A stretch of 64,000 nt of DNA from Allium sativum (GCA_030737875.1 CM060920.1:480096861-480160860); one strand, 5' to 3'; counted from the first letter of the stretch, positions 1 to 13,812 are shown. Made by a program: numbers and translations. Notes: a model not told the origin generated them from the letters alone.

Positions 1-357
1 AACGATTTCCATAGAGAACATTTTAAAATTTGATTTGGACATAACTCATAATATACAAGCTGAAATATTGATTTTTATCTTTCTTTAGAAAATCAATATC
101 TAATAGAGTCAAAAGTTTCTTATTTTACAGAATTCCGTCTTAAAACGGATTATGTATATTCAATTGAAGTTCAAAACTCAATATTACGAACTGTCGCGCC
201 ATTACGAGTTCGTTTTAAATTAAATATAAATTTAAACATTCAATCATTGTTTAATAAAATGAATTCTATATTAAAAATCCATTAATATTTTTAATAAATT
301 ATTTAAAACAAGTTTAAATATTCAATTTAAACAGATCGAAAAATCTGGGACGTTACA
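1..357 (-). mobile_element. Partial LTR-like end, minus orientation
   Basis: On the minus strand the sequence leaving position 357 begins TGTAACGTCCCAGATTTTT, the same kind of start as the better-defined LTRs in this window (TGTAACACCCCG, TGTAACAACCCG). Further in are a stretch resembling their 'ATTACG...TTCGTTT' block and an 'AATTCCGTCTTAAAACGG' block. No polypurine tract or primer-binding site flanks it on the right, and its other end is outside the window, so it could be a solo or truncated LTR. The call rests on resemblance only. Confidence 0.4.
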
Positions 358-1320
358 ATTTTGATATAAAAAAATTCTGCAATTATTATAATATATGGAC
401 ATGTTGGTAGTTATTATAATCAAATGAGATTATAAAATAGGAATAGTTATATATAATCAAATAGAATATATACAAGTATGAAATATAGAAATAAGATGAA
501 CAAAAATTGTATTCAAACAAGAATTTGGAATTTAAAACTCGGGAGTTTGGAAAAATATTTCCCAAAGTATATTAAAATAATATAGCTTTGTTTTGGAAGG
601 ATTTTTGAATAAAAATTCATTTTGAATGGATTCTGAAATTGTTAAAGCACCAAACTCACTTCAGTCCTTGGAAAAGATTTTGATGATGACTACTGCATCA
701 TTAATGTTCATTTTCAAGTTTCTAAGTGATGAATTGCTACCTTAGAAAAGTTTTTGATGGAAATTGGCCTAAAAGAAAACGAGTTGTTTGGAGAATTCAA
801 AGTTTTTTAATTTGAGATGGTTATATACGTGTGTGTGTGTGTGTGTATGTGTGTGTGTGTGTATTTATACGATTTCTAAATGATTTGAAATAGAAACCCG
901 GGAATTTGAATTCTAGAATATAAATTTAACTTAAGCAAGTTAAATGGATTGAAAAGGATAAAATTTTTTGGAATCGATTTAAACTTGCTATAGATATAAG
1001 TGACTATTTTATTAACCGAATAATACCAAATATGCATAGAAAAAATTTCATGGTCGTAAATGGAGTAAATAAATGGATTAGAATAAATCTGAATGCATAT
1101 GAATGGAATATGAATTGTTTGTGAATATATTGATTGCAAAATCAATTGAATTTAATGAATGTAAGCATATATGATATGCAATATGAATGAAAACCAATGT
1201 TTTATTGGAACTAAAATTGTAGAAATATGAAATGTTGAGTTTCAACATAAGTGGATTTTGAAAAGTTAATGGGTTTGTAGCATTTTTTTCTACCATTGTA
1301 ATTTTGGGGACAAAATTCTT
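358..1320. other. AT-rich sequence without a recognisable gene
   Basis: No coding signature was found. The short ORFs here are low-complexity translations rich in Ile, Tyr and Phe. The stretch ends in a polypurine-tract-like sequence, so it may be the decayed 3' interior of a plus-strand LTR retrotransposon, but no protein motif survives to prove it. Confidence 0.4.
829..862. repeat. (GT)n microsatellite
   Basis: Alternating GT run with one interruption (GTATGT). Confidence 0.9.
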
Positions 1321-1335
1321 TTAAGGGGGAAAGAA
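1321..1335 (+). other. Candidate polypurine tract of a degenerate element
   Basis: TTAAGGGGGAAAGAA follows GGGGACAAAATTCTTT, resembling the 'GGGGACGAAAT...AAGGAGGGGAGAA' that precedes the 3' LTR of A3. The next bases, CGTAACGATCCG, resemble an LTR start with the first T changed to C. Confidence 0.5.
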
Positions 1336-2110
1336 CGTAACGATCCGAATTTTTGGTTAATTAATTTTGAACATATTTTGAGTTGATAATACAAATGGAT
1401 TTTTATATGAAATTTATCAATTAACAGTCGCATAAGATTTAATTTTGAGTATATTAAATTATCATAATACGAAAATGAAATATAATTGAGTTCGAAGTTA
1501 AAACTTAATCGAAATGATACAGATGATCAATATAAATTCTATTTGAATATAAACAATAATAATAATTTATTATCGAGGAATTGATTATTTTTGAATTTAA
1601 ATTATATTATATCAGTTAAATATGGAACTTAAGAATAATCAATTTTCAAACAATCTCAGAATTCAACAAAACTAATTCTATCGGATTTGAAATAAAGTAT
1701 CGTTGGATTCCAATTTTCATAACATTTGGATTTATCGTTTGATCGTATGATCAGAAAATGTTTAGAAATAATTAAATCAAATTTAAATTTTAATCATTGA
1801 TTCAAATTGGTATCTTCTCCACGCGATCGTATTAGGCTTAGGAACCTGTTAAATTGTGTTCAGAATAGTGGTACAACCCTAACAAAGATGATTGTAACAT
1901 TTAATGAGGAGTTCGAAACCACAAGATATTTTGATGTGTAAAATTAAATAGGTCAGTTCAACAAAATCGAATCAAATAGAATGCTTGTACTTTTTTTCTT
2001 CCTTACATCCTAAGTAAACTAACTCAAGTACCAAGCAAGTACCCTAAACATTAAAATAACGCAGACCTTATTTTGTACCCAAGCCGACCTACTCACCTCC
2101 CCTTCCAATT

Positions 2111-2120
2111 CTATAAATAC
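2111..2120 (+). promoter_or_regulatory. TATA-like box in candidate old LTR
   Basis: CTATAAATAC lies about 775 bp from the candidate LTR start and is followed by a T/C-rich stretch. Sequence match only. Confidence 0.35.
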
Positions 2121-3131
2121 GCGGTCATGCCCTTTTCTCCCCTTTTATTTTTTTTCCTCTCCTATTTTTTCTTTTTCTCCTATTCGTTTGTTCTTCTGAA
2201 TGATTTAAAACTGTAGCTTACTCCTTCGAAAACTTCTTTAATAATACATTAAAAAAAATCGAATGTCATTTTCTAATTCCTATAGTCGCTAATTCCAGTT
2301 GAATGATAATTCTTGAGGGATGCCAAGCTCGCTATAGGTGTCGATTTCGGTGCGCTGCCTATGGTTGGGGATTTTGGAGTTGGTGATCGTCACTTAGCAT
2401 CAAGAGGGTGGCAGGAGGTTATGTAGGTGAGGTGTGTCTATGGATCGATTTCAATGGGATTTCGTGTAATTTTTTCCGCACGTTACTGTAGGTTGCGAGT
2501 TTTTGTTAGAATTATACAATGGGGTGACTAGAGTTCGGTAGGGGGAGATTAGGAGTTTGGAGCTTATGATTTAAGAATGTGGATGCTTGAGCATGTTGCC
2601 GATGGATTTTCGAATTGATGAAGATGTAACAACAGTAGGGTAATGGGCTGTGGTGATAGAAAATGGAATGGAGATAGAGTGTGAGTTATTTGAAGGAATG
2701 TCAAAATGGGATGGAGTAGTTTTGGGCTGATTTTTGAAGGGTTGATTGGCGTTTTCTGAAATTGTTTCATGGATTGGTCGAGTTTGAATCAAGGCAATAA
2801 GATATACGTTTGTATAAAATTAATATACATAGGATAATTAATTAATTTATTAGTAGTTAATTTAAATGAATAATTGTTTAATCGTTGAATAATAATAAAT
2901 AATCATTGGGTACAAGATAAATTGACTTGAGTAGATTCGTATCCGAGACGATTTGGATATTTAAATTGGGATATTCGACGAAATACAATCAAGGTGAGTA
3001 AACTCACTCTCTAGATTCATGACTCACTCGCTGGATTCATTTATAATTTATTATATAAATGTATTTTTATTTAATATATATTTTTATATGATGTTGTTAG
3101 TTGTTTAGATGCATTGAAATATTATTGTGGC

Positions 3132-3180
<49 letters not shown>
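3132..3180. repeat. (TA)n(GT)n microsatellite
   Basis: TA dinucleotides run directly into GT dinucleotides. Confidence 0.9.
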
Positions 3181-3183
<3 letters not shown>

Positions 3184-3265
3184 ATTTAGGCTTGGTGGTT
3201 GGATATTTCCCATAGTACTATTAGCGGACGATACCCTTTATGCCCAACAAAATATATATAGTGAA

Positions 3266-6200
3266 TGTAGCGACCCAAATTTCTGGTACCTTTTGAGCAG
3301 ACCAAACAACATCGGTCCAACCGAAATTATACTGAAAACCCAGATGCCAATAGAAAGAATTTATAGGATGTGAAGAAGATAAGAAAGAAAGATTAGAATA
3401 GAAGAAAAAGAAGAATAACAACATACCGAATCAGAGTCTCACATCGTAGTGGAACAAAATATAATATAGAAATAAATCTTTATTGAGAGCTTGAAATGAA
3501 AACTTACAATCACCAGAATAACTCAATACATCTGGAAAGTTATAATAATTTGTCCTCATATACAACGCACAGCAGAATAAATAATAATACGTTTGAACTC
3601 CTCCATCACACCTTTTGAACTTCGTAGTATCCAATAACCTAAACCTGTAAAACCCAGTTTAACTCGAGCGTTACAAATGCTAGATCAGTCTGGTGAACCT
3701 GAGTGAGAAACCTACTAAGTTTATAAAAAACATCTAACTTGGTTTTAAAGTTAACAAATCTTTTATGAAAGAAAAGGATAATCGTAAGACCAAATCCACA
3801 CAAACACGGATGGTTTTTGCCTAACGATAACCCAAAATGTTTCTGAAATCATATCTTGTTCTGATATTATAATAGTGTCTAAATAGAAATAAATATCAAT
3901 CTAGCAGAATGCTTGAATCACACGCTCTACATATATAGTATACAATTAAAATTGCGGGCTCTTATTGGATAATGGATTCGAACTACCAAGGTATGGGACC
4001 ATCTTCCAACAGTGTATCTCCAGCGAGGAATACAATGGGTTCAACAAGAACATCTTGCAACCCAGGCTAAACATGACCGGCCTTTAACTTCGCTTTAGAG
4101 TACCGAATGTATTATCACCAATGGTTGGGATAAAAAACCTTTACCCGAAAGTGACAGCATTGAAAGAATAAAGAAGCAAATGGAAATTCTCTAGATCAGG
4201 TGATAATACACCCTACTTAGGAGAGACCCACTTAGCCATGCGACTTACTCGATTTTATACAATTTCCCGATTGTGAGGCTTGAGTTTATAATTATCTCTT
4301 TGAACATATGGCCACCATTCACTTTGAATGCCACATTGTCAGATCCGCCAAATGACTAATTGACGTCCACAAAAATACTATGGATGTTCGCACCACTAAA
4401 CAGAAGTACGTTTGTAAAGATCAATGTATGTGACTCTTAAGAAATACTATGTCAGACATTCTTCCATACAAGTCATCCAGAAATAGGATGATTTGACGGC
4501 ACTCTCCTACCACATCTTAGGAATCACCCTATGGATTGGTAGTGAGTAGTCCTTGCAAATCCGTAGATTTCAACCACGACAGAGTCACAGTATATCTCTG
4601 GACGTTAAACCATAGATTATTAGTAATTCTACAGTTATATGAAGATTCATGGTCTTCAATTTCTCCATCTCGATCAGTATCTAATATCTTCAACGTTTAC
4701 ATATTCATTGGTCGGAATGGTTTTCGAATATAAATTCGATCCCGGTCTTTCCGTACCAACAATCGTATTGGCCAGATTTGATAGTCGGTTATTTAATTAT
4801 CAAATAAACAACAATTCAATCATGAAAATAAAATGAATTCGTTGATTCAGTACTCAGCATTATTTGGCACTTTTTTTTATAAATGATTAACGAATGGTTA
4901 ATTTAAAACTTCTAAAACATTCCATATTTTTAAACATAGTATTCAATTCTCATTTCAATATATTAATCTTCTCAAAACCATTTCAATCCAACATTGAGAA
5001 AATATTTAATAACCATACTCGATTTCTATTTACTATTATTTCAAAACATTAATTACAACATTATTCAAGTATTTCTATACCTCGGCATTCATTAGTCCCT
5101 GACCATAATTGGTAAGCGCATAATTTTCTAAGTATCAACCCCGAACACCGAAATCAACATCAAATCAGTACTCAAAAAATCGCTCAACTTAACAATCTCC
5201 AATTTGGTTTTAATTCTTGCCTCGACTTATTATCAACCAATATTATTCCACTTCTAATTCGTTCAACCATTTTTTTTTTTTTTTGAAAATCTCGTTTCAA
5301 TTCCATTATTTAACTAACGTTAATTTTAAATTAATGCTTTTTCCTTATGCCCCCTTTTCAAACTTCATGTATACCACTATGGTCTAATATAAACCCTTTT
5401 TATCTCGATCCTTTCTTACTTAATTTAAATATTAAGTAAACATTATACTTAAGCTTCGCTTCAGCTTAAATTTTCTTTTACAATTCCCTTCATAAAAGCA
5501 CGGGTTTGAATATAAAGCTCGTTCACCCGCTTCTTTAAATTTCAACTAAATTTCATTACCTACTTTGATTACTTACATAAACGAAATAAATTTAAGAAGA
5601 AATCGCATTAAATAATATAATAATTTACTTCATCATATACTACCGTAGGGGTAGTTAAATTCTTTATTAACTAAAATAAATAATAAATTCTTTTTAAAAC
5701 CTTATTAAATTAAAACAAGTATTCATTAATGTATTTCATTAGATTAATTCGAAAAAATTCAATCAAATAAAAAATTCTAATTAAATTAGTTGACTTCGTC
5801 AACTTAAACCATGATCATCTCGTTAATCAACTCTAGTTAGCCCTTCTTTTAAATTAATTAATAATATAATTAATTTAAATAATTCCATTTAATTGTCTCT
5901 TGAAAATAATTAATCCAACTCTTAACCATTGCGTTAATTTCTGCTCTTCTACTTATAAATCTTATTAACGTAAGTGTTGGATTTATAAAACCATTTAATA
6001 ATTACTTATAGAACTTACATAGTAAATAATAAATAATAATTTTCTTTCTTAAACCTTTATTCAAATAATAGATTTCCAAAATCTATCTTCAGTTGTAAAA
6101 TAAATTTTATAACTTCATTACCGTCGATTCACCTGATGGTAAATCAATATTTATAAAACGATAAATTTTTGGGCCAACTACTACTATTTACTTAACCAGT

Positions 6201-7232
6201 AATGTCTCTTGTTTGAAAAAAAACAAACATTGAATTTAAATTCAACAGTCGATGATCAAATCAATCGTCCAATCATATCAGTTAAACAGTTCATATAATT
6301 ATAATATGAAAATAAACAATAAGTCTGAGGAATCCAGATGGATCCTTTTAACCTGTTTTCCCTTTATCCAAATATGTTATCTCAAACAAAATCATCTATT
6401 TTGATAAACATATGTAATATTCAATAATCAAACAATAACAGCAATCCAAATGTCTACATCTCAATTTAATATGTTAATATTTTTATAAACGTAACCAATG
6501 AGGTAAGTTACCTCATTTGGGAAAAATCGTTAAAAAATAACAATTGGTTTAAATTAAATAAAATAAACGTTTTACTTAATAAGCTCAGTCCACACAAATA
6601 AATATATATTCAGCATCCATCAAACCATTAATAGTCATCGCACACAAATATTTAAACCTAACTTATATAAATATAAGTGAGACAAAACTTTGTGAGTTGA
6701 ACTCACCTTGATTCTCATTCGTTGTTAAAACAGTTCATTTTAATTAAATTAGATGGTTGTTTAATTTAATTAAAAATTCCCATTGCTACTCACTCTGACC
6801 AAACCAGCATCATCCGGTTGTGCTCGTCGACTCGGTTCCAACGCCGATTGTTTCGTTCCGTTTTGATAACAGAATCACACCTTATCAATTTTATACGTTA
6901 TTTACTTATTAAATCCAACTATTATAACCATAATTATAATATTTTATTTATTCTAATTACCAATTGTCATTTAATATGGTATTCGCTTTATTTAAATCAA
7001 TAATATTAACACTTAAATAGTATTTAAAATTCGTAATTCTAATTTATGTTATCTACATAATCTCGGTTAGGCACACATTTCAATTTCGACTGGGCATGTT
7101 GGAATACACCCCAAGCCGAATAAGTTAACGTTTAAAAATCGTTCAGGTCACGTTAAAATTGCTTACTTACATTATTAACAAGATTGGACATATGTAGGCA
7201 CCAATAGTACATTCGGAAACACTTATCTAACC
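3266..7232 (-). mobile_element. Degenerate LTR-like sequence, minus orientation, interrupted by A2
   Basis: The left edge (TGTAGCGACCC, then ACCAAACAACATC) resembles the edge of element B's LTR (TGTGACGGCCC, then ACCAAACGACATT). The next 250 bp also follow the B layout, including 'GGAACAAAATATAATA'. On the minus strand a 'CAAGGTGAGTTCAACTCAC' segment near 6695 mirrors the leader-like segment of the preceding LTR. The sequence runs into the A2 insertion and may resume at 18172, but no right terminus could be fixed. No coding region was found. Confidence 0.4.
7228..7232. repeat. Target-site duplication TAACC, left of A2
   Basis: TAACC here is repeated at 18167-18171, directly outside the two ends of A2. 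Confidence 0.85.
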
Positions 7233-8384
7233 TGAAACACCCCACTTCCGTTAAGGTCACTCACAAAGGGAATGCCTTAACTTTGGTGGAGCATTTTAGG
7301 TAAAAGATGCAGATAAATTACAAGACAGACAAATAAAGCAGCGGAAAATAAAGTCATTTTATAAACAATATGGTTCAGTCAAGCTTTTACAACGGTTGTC
7401 TCAATCATACTTAAAAGTAATACATAGAACTTCTGTCTTGATCTAAAAACTTCCAAAAATAAAAGAAGCATAAAAACAACAATGATATTCCCTAATAAAG
7501 CATGAACCAGCCGTAGCAGTGGGAGAGAGATTCCAAAGCAATACATCGACTATCTTCGAGCTTTGAAAGAAAACCAAGCTAAGTGGTAACATTTCCTCCC
7601 TGTGAACCTTGGGGGGGGGGAACAGAAGAAAATAGGCAAAACAAAACTAGGTCAGACATAAGTCTGGTAAGTCCAGTGACTTTCAGCATATAAACAGGAA
7701 AAGACATCATGACATGAATAAACTGAATATAAGACAATACCACGATAACATGGATAACAAGATAACATAGGATAAGCATAAGGTATGATAAGGCAAGATA
7801 AACTGAATGCGCTTATACTCTTTCTCCGCTTCGCTACTACTTTTTTATTCTGATTTCTATATCTATCTCTCCACCACCTAACTAGTGTCCCAACTAGAAA
7901 TCTATATAAAATGATAACGTGATCCCAATCCCCGCAAATGGTGGTAGCCTTCAGGTATACATCTATCGTGAGGATTCCACCTCAATCAGCCTAATTGCCA
8001 TGAACATGTTAGATGTACCCTTACTACCCTATCGATCGGCTCCCATACTTGTATTCATGTTCCAAGTGTCTGTGTCATTTGGCCCTCTCTTGCGTGTAGA
8101 TACCCTGTGTTGGTCCCACCATAAGGTGTATCTATCCTTATGATAGTGACCCGACACGATTCAAGATGCACAGTGTATAACTACTGGTACTCAGTGCCTG
8201 CTTTTTCCCACTCTGGAGTATGTGCACGCCCGTTAACTGTCGGAACCTACACTGACGTACCCCCTGCCGCTGTTTTGACCGCTTATAATCAGCCCAGTAA
8301 TCATGCCCCACCCTGCCTAGTTTCAAGGTACCATGATACATCAATGTGGGTTACTGCTGAAATGGGTCCCCGTTACTAGGTTTC

Positions 8385-9262
8385 CTGCTGTTTAAGTTTG
8401 TGGGCCTATATATAAAAGTATTACCCACCTATACGAGATGTACTTAACCCTCCCACCGATTCTAGCATGTTTATTTAACGGTTAAGTTGTGTGGACCTAT
8501 ATGTACTAATATTACCCACCTACGCGAGATGTCCTTAACCCTCCCATCGATTCAAGAATTTTATTTAACGTTTAAGTTTGTGGGCTCATATGTACTAAAA
8601 TTACCCACCTACACGAGATGTACTTAACCCTCCCATCGATTCAAGCATGTTTATTTAACGGTTAAGTTTATGGGCCTACATTTACTAATATTACCCACCA
8701 ACCAGATATGTACTTAACCCTCCCGCACATTATGTCATATTGGTTAAGTGTTGTCCATTCATGTTAACTTAACCCACCCATTCATCGTGTCATGTTGGTT
8801 AACTGATTCTTATTAACTTAACCTTGTTCGTTCATCAAGTTATATTGGTTAAGTGTTTACTTGTTAACTTTACCCCATGTGTTCATCATATTTTATTGGT
8901 TAAGTGTCTTCAATCAATTCAAGTTAACTTAACCCACCTACTTGTCATATTACTTTGGTTAAGTGTTGCCTTCTTTGTTAACTTAACCCTACCGCAAATC
9001 AAGTTATATTGGTTAAGTGTTGCCCTCTTGTTTTAACTTAACCATACCACAAATCAAGTTATACTGGTTAAGTTTTTCTTGTTACTTAACCCTACCCATT
9101 CATCATGCTATACTGGTTAAGTGTTTCCTATTAACTTAACCCTAGTCATCCATCTTGTCATATTGGTTAAGTGTTTCTCATTACTTAAGCATAGTCATCC
9201 ATGTTATATTTGTTAAGTGTTCCTACGAGCTTAACCCTACTCATTCATCTTGTTCATTAGCA
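8385..9262 (-). repeat. GGTTAAG/CTTAACC inverted-motif array, A2 3' LTR
   Basis: GGTTAAGT and ACTTAACC alternate throughout. The left part has ~100-bp units (GTTAAGTTTGTGGGCC ... CTTAACCCTCCC), the right part ~60-bp units. Neighbouring motifs are reverse complements, so each unit can fold as a small hairpin. Counterpart arrays lie at the same relative place in A2's other LTR, A3, A4, A1 and C. Confidence 0.85.
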
Positions 9263-9279
9263 TTAATTGATTTATAAAT

Positions 9280-9490
9280 ACACCAACCTCTCACATTAGA
9301 TATGTGTTGTTGAAGTTACTGGATGTGTCGGGCGGTTCCTGGCAGTTCTACACCACAACTCAATCTAACCTCGGGTTTTTCTTGGGCATGATGCAATAAC
9401 CTCTCAATTAGATTGGTGTTGTTGTGGTTACTGGACGTGCCGGGCGGTTCCGGGCAGTTTTACACCATAACTCAATCTAACCTCGGGTTA
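9280..9490 (-). other. Paired stem-loop modules with CCGG-rich loop, A2 3' LTR
   Basis: The right-hand module pairs TTAGATT (9408-9414) with AATCTAA (9474-9480), and GTTGTGGT (9421-9428) with ACCATAAC (9464-9471, one G-U type pair). The loop contains GCCGGGCGGTTCCGGGC. A less regular copy lies immediately to the left (9295-9372). Confidence 0.65.
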
Positions 9491-10384
9491 GGCATGTTCA
9501 TCTTTAATCTACACATTTACCCTATATACACAAATCTAGATTTTACATTCTTATTACCAAATTCACCAAAACTAGTCATGTTACATTTTACATCCAATCT
9601 AGATTTAATGCTCAAGTTACCCCAAATTCTCAACAATAACAATTTTACCTAAAACTCGGTTTATATGCCAACTTCCTAATTTGTCGTTCATGCCAATTCT
9701 AGGTTCAATATGTCAAATTACATATTCCATAATTCATGTCAAATTGCATCTTAACAGTTATGCCATGTCACATGTTCCAAATTATGCCAAATAATGTCAA
9801 TTTCATATTATACCCAATTTCCCCCGCATTCATAACGTACGTGTTTCGAGATTCAACTCAAGATTCATAATATAAGGGGAGAAGCAAGATGGAACATCGT
9901 AAGAATAGGCATAGTCATATGATGATAAGAACTACTGGTCCAATAAACTTGATGTACTAAAAAGACATGTTTTGCAAGGAATACATCGCAGGCATATAGA
10001 TATGATAAGAATTATATCATGAACTTAAAAAGGATTACAATTCCGATATACAACAAGGATAGATATGATTGGACCAGTTTCATAGTCAAAAATGATTCCC
10101 AAAGATATATATACTCAAGTGCAGATTTCAACGAAAGGATAGATTATTTCAGGCATATTCTCATATCCATTTTATTACATGTCACAATTAGATTTAGGTG
10201 TTCAAATATAAAAAAAAGTAACTGACTTACAAAACAAAGGAAAGTCTTGTTTTTATGCCTAAGCCATACATCACTATACACCCTAATCTTCTTCTTCCAA
10301 ATCATAAACCATCATATATATAGCCCAATTTTAGATCTTAGACCACAACATGTACTATGCATTATATTTACAGTCCAATTTACG

Positions 10385-10520
10385 CCCCAAATCCCAAGTC
10401 ATATGTCCAATACTTTATGCCTCAAATCTCAAGTCATATGTCCAATACTTTATGCCTCAAATCCCAAGTCATATGTCCAATACTTTATGCCTCAAATCTC
10501 AAGTCATATGTCCAACACTT
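10385..10520. repeat. 34-bp tandem repeat, about 4 units, A2 3' LTR
   Basis: Units of 'CAAATCYCAAGTCATATGTC' plus 'CAATACTTTATGCCT' recur four times. The overlapping 127- and 85-residue ORFs simply translate this repeat. The same array is at 16972-17108 in the other LTR. Confidence 0.9.
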
Positions 10521-11231
10521 TATGTTTTGAATATGTTATGTCCTCAAATCAGTTACAACTCAATTATGCCCAATTATACACAATTTACTACTTTTCCCAA
10601 ATTTTAGCGCTGGTCATGTCCAAATCATAATTTATGCCTAATTTTATTTCCAATGTATGTTCATCTCTTATGAGATCTGGCTCAGGCTCGCAGTAACCTA
10701 TCTATAAAACAAAAAGGGAAGAAGGAAAGAAGAGATAGAGAGCACACATAATATTATCAATGAGATAGATCCAAAGGATATAGAAAGACAGGCATAATCT
10801 CAGATCCATATTTATTACAATGTCAGAATCACAATTAAATTTTATTTCTGAAAGTAACATGAACTTACAAATTACAGAAGGGTCTTGAATTCTGGGATCT
10901 GTATTCTGAAACTTAATAGCTCTCCCTTAAAGTAGACTATTTTTTCTTCCAATTTAGATTTGATTTGATTCTTAGAAATAGTTATTGAAGTCGTTGAATT
11001 AGCTTTTGAATCTCTACTAGAATTCTAAACTTGATTTCTATGAAGGACTTGAGCAGCATAACCTCGTCTTAGATTTATTTTGATATGAATTAGGGTAGAG
11101 TATAGGAAAAATGAAGTTGTGTGGAGAGAAAGTGAGGTTTGGGGGTGTTTAAGCAGCTTAGGAGCAACGAATCTGGTCAGAACGGGTGTTTAAATGCAGA
11201 AAAACGAATCTGTCCACGGATCTGGAAAAAG

Positions 11232-11308
11232 GGGGAAGGTCGACCCCCAGGTCGACCCCATGGTCGACCTGTTCTACCCAGGTCGACCCCCTGGCCGACC
11301 TGGGTCCT
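11232..11308. repeat. U3 GTCGAC palindrome array, A2 3' LTR
   Basis: GGTCGACC-type palindromes recur about 260-340 bp from the LTR start, e.g. GGTCGACCC, AGGTCGACCC, TGGTCGACCT. Other LTRs in the window carry palindrome arrays at the same relative place. Confidence 0.75.
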
Positions 11309-11569
11309 GGGCGGGAAATTTCCAACCCAGCCCGGATGTGTGGTTTGAATTTCGAAACTTTAAATTTGAATTCGGACTAGTTTTTATTTTAAATTCCTGA
11401 ACCATAACTTCTTCATACGGAGTCCGATTTATGCAAACTCAGACTCTATCTCAAGCAGAATTCCGAGACGAACACAATGGCGTAACTCATTTCCATTAAC
11501 TCTTCTCTTTAAAATTAAGTATACTTTAATTTGTTACTTTAATGTTCACAGAAAATACGGGGTGTTACA

Positions 11570-11590
11570 TTCTCCCGTCCGTAAAGGATT
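11570..11590 (-). other. A2 polypurine-tract region
   Basis: Plus-strand TTCTCCCGTCCGTAAAGG abuts the LTR end; the minus strand reads a purine-rich tract before the 3' LTR start. It aligns with C's tract (TCCTCCCCACCTTAAAGG) but has been interrupted by mutation. Confidence 0.65.
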
Positions 11591-13800
11591 TCGCCCCCGA
11601 AATTTTCAAGTTAGGAAGAACGTATATCCTAACATCCAACATCCATCTACTCAAACATTCAATCACAGGCATCCATTGTCCTTAAAAGGTTTCTAATGCC
11701 ATATGAACATATGAAGAGTGTGTGTATATGTCTTTTATCTAATGCAAAATCAGGCGGTCTACTATTCCAGTTGACCTCCTTAGTGCGAATCATGAGAGTG
11801 TCATGTGTACAACATGTACGCAAATATCCCTAATCATGTAAATACAATATGTGTGCATATTCACTCATACATATGCAACATCCATATGATAACACATCAA
11901 GTTTCAATCCATATACAAATACATTCATATGCATATGCAATATGAAATTGACTGAGCCGATCCAGTGCCTAATGTGTGTGTATATGCATCCACGAGCATC
12001 CACTAGCAACCACTTGCAACCATCAACCATAACATGTTTACATCCATTGGTTTCTACCTAAGGATCGAGGATAGGACCGAGAGGATATACCTAAAAGATA
12101 AAGACTAGCATGCAAAATAAATATTACAGAAAAAGTGGAATCAAGGATATACCATCAAAAAAGGTATGATGCGCGTATCTAGTCTTCAGTCTTCTAAGTT
12201 GTACCTTCTTGAGCTTCACTCCACAGTACCTTAACTAATTTAACTTCACGATTGCGAAGCTTCTTGACCTCCATTTCAAAAACCCACTAGTAAAGATAGG
12301 ACCTCGATCACTTACTATGCTAGATGGTATCCAATGCAGTCGAACTATCTTTCCAAGATAAACATATATTAACCACGATACCAAGGGTATATACTAAGAT
12401 GAATAGAGGTCTCTCTTCTACTTAGCTTATCCATTATGTCACAAATCTGAGGGTCGGTATCTCTCATGCAAACCATCCTAGCCGAACTTGACATCCCTCA
12501 CGTACAAGCCCCAAAAGCCTAAACCAAAATCAGACAAGCATCCAAGGAATACCTTCTTCGAATTTGGACGATTTATGTGAGATGATACTAGCAAAACAAC
12601 CAATCAAATGATCACTTAACCGACTCTAGCTATCCTCTCCAATCTTGCTCCAAAACTATCATTGATCGCATAACTGGCTTTGCATTGTCATCTAGATATA
12701 TGTGGGAGTCTACCTCACATTTTAGGGGACAAACCCCTATCCTTAATCAAAAACATCTGCATACTCATGGACTACTCCAACGGATCGAAAATCGTCGATA
12801 AATACATAAAGTGATTCTAGGTAGCTAAGACAAACTGATCCCTTAGGATCGCACGAAATTTCGAGGGTATTCCCGAGGCAATTCGAAAGTCTAACTACCC
12901 TTCTTTCCCAATTACTAGCTAATTAATCCATGCCTAGAATCAACCCATAGCCCATGAAAAAAATATAAGTGTCTCAAATCCTTACAAACCAAAGATAAAT
13001 GAGCCGAACCTTAAATTGGATTTGAGACTATAATGGGATCTTCTACTATACAAGTACTAGGGTGCAGAGACTCAACTATGGAAGCAAATATAAATGAATG
13101 TGAAGCGCTAAAATCAAAAAGAGTACTAACAGGATGATCAAAGAGGAAAAACTAAACTCCTTCAACAGAAACCTTACTACCTCCCTCTCAGGTACGCTGG
13201 CGGTGAGAGCATGTATTTGCCCTTTTGAAAATCCTGTCCTTTGTTCTTGCCCCTGGTTTTTAATTATATGACCCGTTATACCATAATAAAGACACTTCCT
13301 CTTGTTTTAGGTTTTACTATACTTTCCTTTTTACCTCCTTTGTGAACCAAGGCTATATCCATGAGTTCCTCATCCTTGGGTTGTGCTCCTTAGCCAAACT
13401 CTCTCATTCTCATCTTTGCCATCCTTGTGTAACTTGTTGACAAGTCTCTTGAAAGTTGCCTTCATTGCACGGAAAATCCTACAAAGCTTGAAAGAAAATT
13501 AGCCGCAAATGAAACTACTGCAGCTATAGATGGAAGTTGGGCACTTATTTGCCCTTTGACAAGTGTCGTAGTCTCGTCGACCCTACGGAGCCATGCCGCG
13601 ATGAGGTTACCTCCCAGAAAGCCAGGAGCCCCGGAGACTCAGGAAAGAAGGAAACAAGGACTCAAACAGAGGATCAAAAGATAGTGCATATGCCTTTGGG
13701 TAATATGCCTTCAAAACAAAACTGTTCTTTTGAAAATGCTTCTTTTAAAACCGTTTTGAAAATAGTTTTTCAAATCTTTTATCTGATCCGGTAACCTTCA

Positions 13801-13812
13801 GCTCTGATACCA
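13801..13812 (-). other. A2 primer-binding site (initiator tRNA-Met type)
   Basis: Plus GCTCTGATACCA is TGGTATCAGAGC on the element's strand, complementary to the 3' end of plant initiator tRNA-Met. It lies 2 bp inside the 5' LTR. Confidence 0.9.

Larger units (their letters stand above)
1336..3265 (+). mobile_element. Candidate old 3' LTR, plus orientation, right end undefined
   Basis: It starts CGTAACGATCCGAATTTTT directly after a polypurine-like tract. A TATA-like CTATAAATAC lies at 2111-2120, followed by pyrimidine-rich sequence, and a 'CAAGGTGAGTAAACTCACTC' segment near 2990-3012 resembles leader segments of other LTRs in the window (compare 6700 on the minus strand). No clean CA end or TSD was found, so the right boundary is nominal: it is where another LTR-like start appears at 3266. 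The ORFs inside look spurious. Confidence 0.4.
7233..11569 (-). repeat. A2 3' LTR (4,337 bp)
   Basis: In element sense it runs from TGTAACACCCCGTATTTTC at 11569 to the TG/CA-type end at 7233 (plus-strand TGAAACACCCC). It pairs along its length with 13815-18166; a sampled ~370 bp shows about 3% mismatch. In sense order it holds a palindrome array (plus 11232-11308), a 34-bp tandem repeat (10385-10520), a stem-loop module pair (9280-9490), the GGTTAAG hairpin array (8385-9262), a conserved ~600-bp block, and a G/C homopolymer near 7612-7621. ORFs inside are not genes. Confidence 0.9.

Noticed and set aside
10247..10630. 127-residue ORF with repeated HMSNTLCLKSQV-like sequence
   Set aside because: It is a translation of a 34-bp tandem repeat inside an LTR; the same ORF is shortened in the other LTR.
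13801..13812. Possible tRNA-Met fragment
   Set aside because: Only the 12-nt primer-binding complement is present; no cloverleaf sequence around it.
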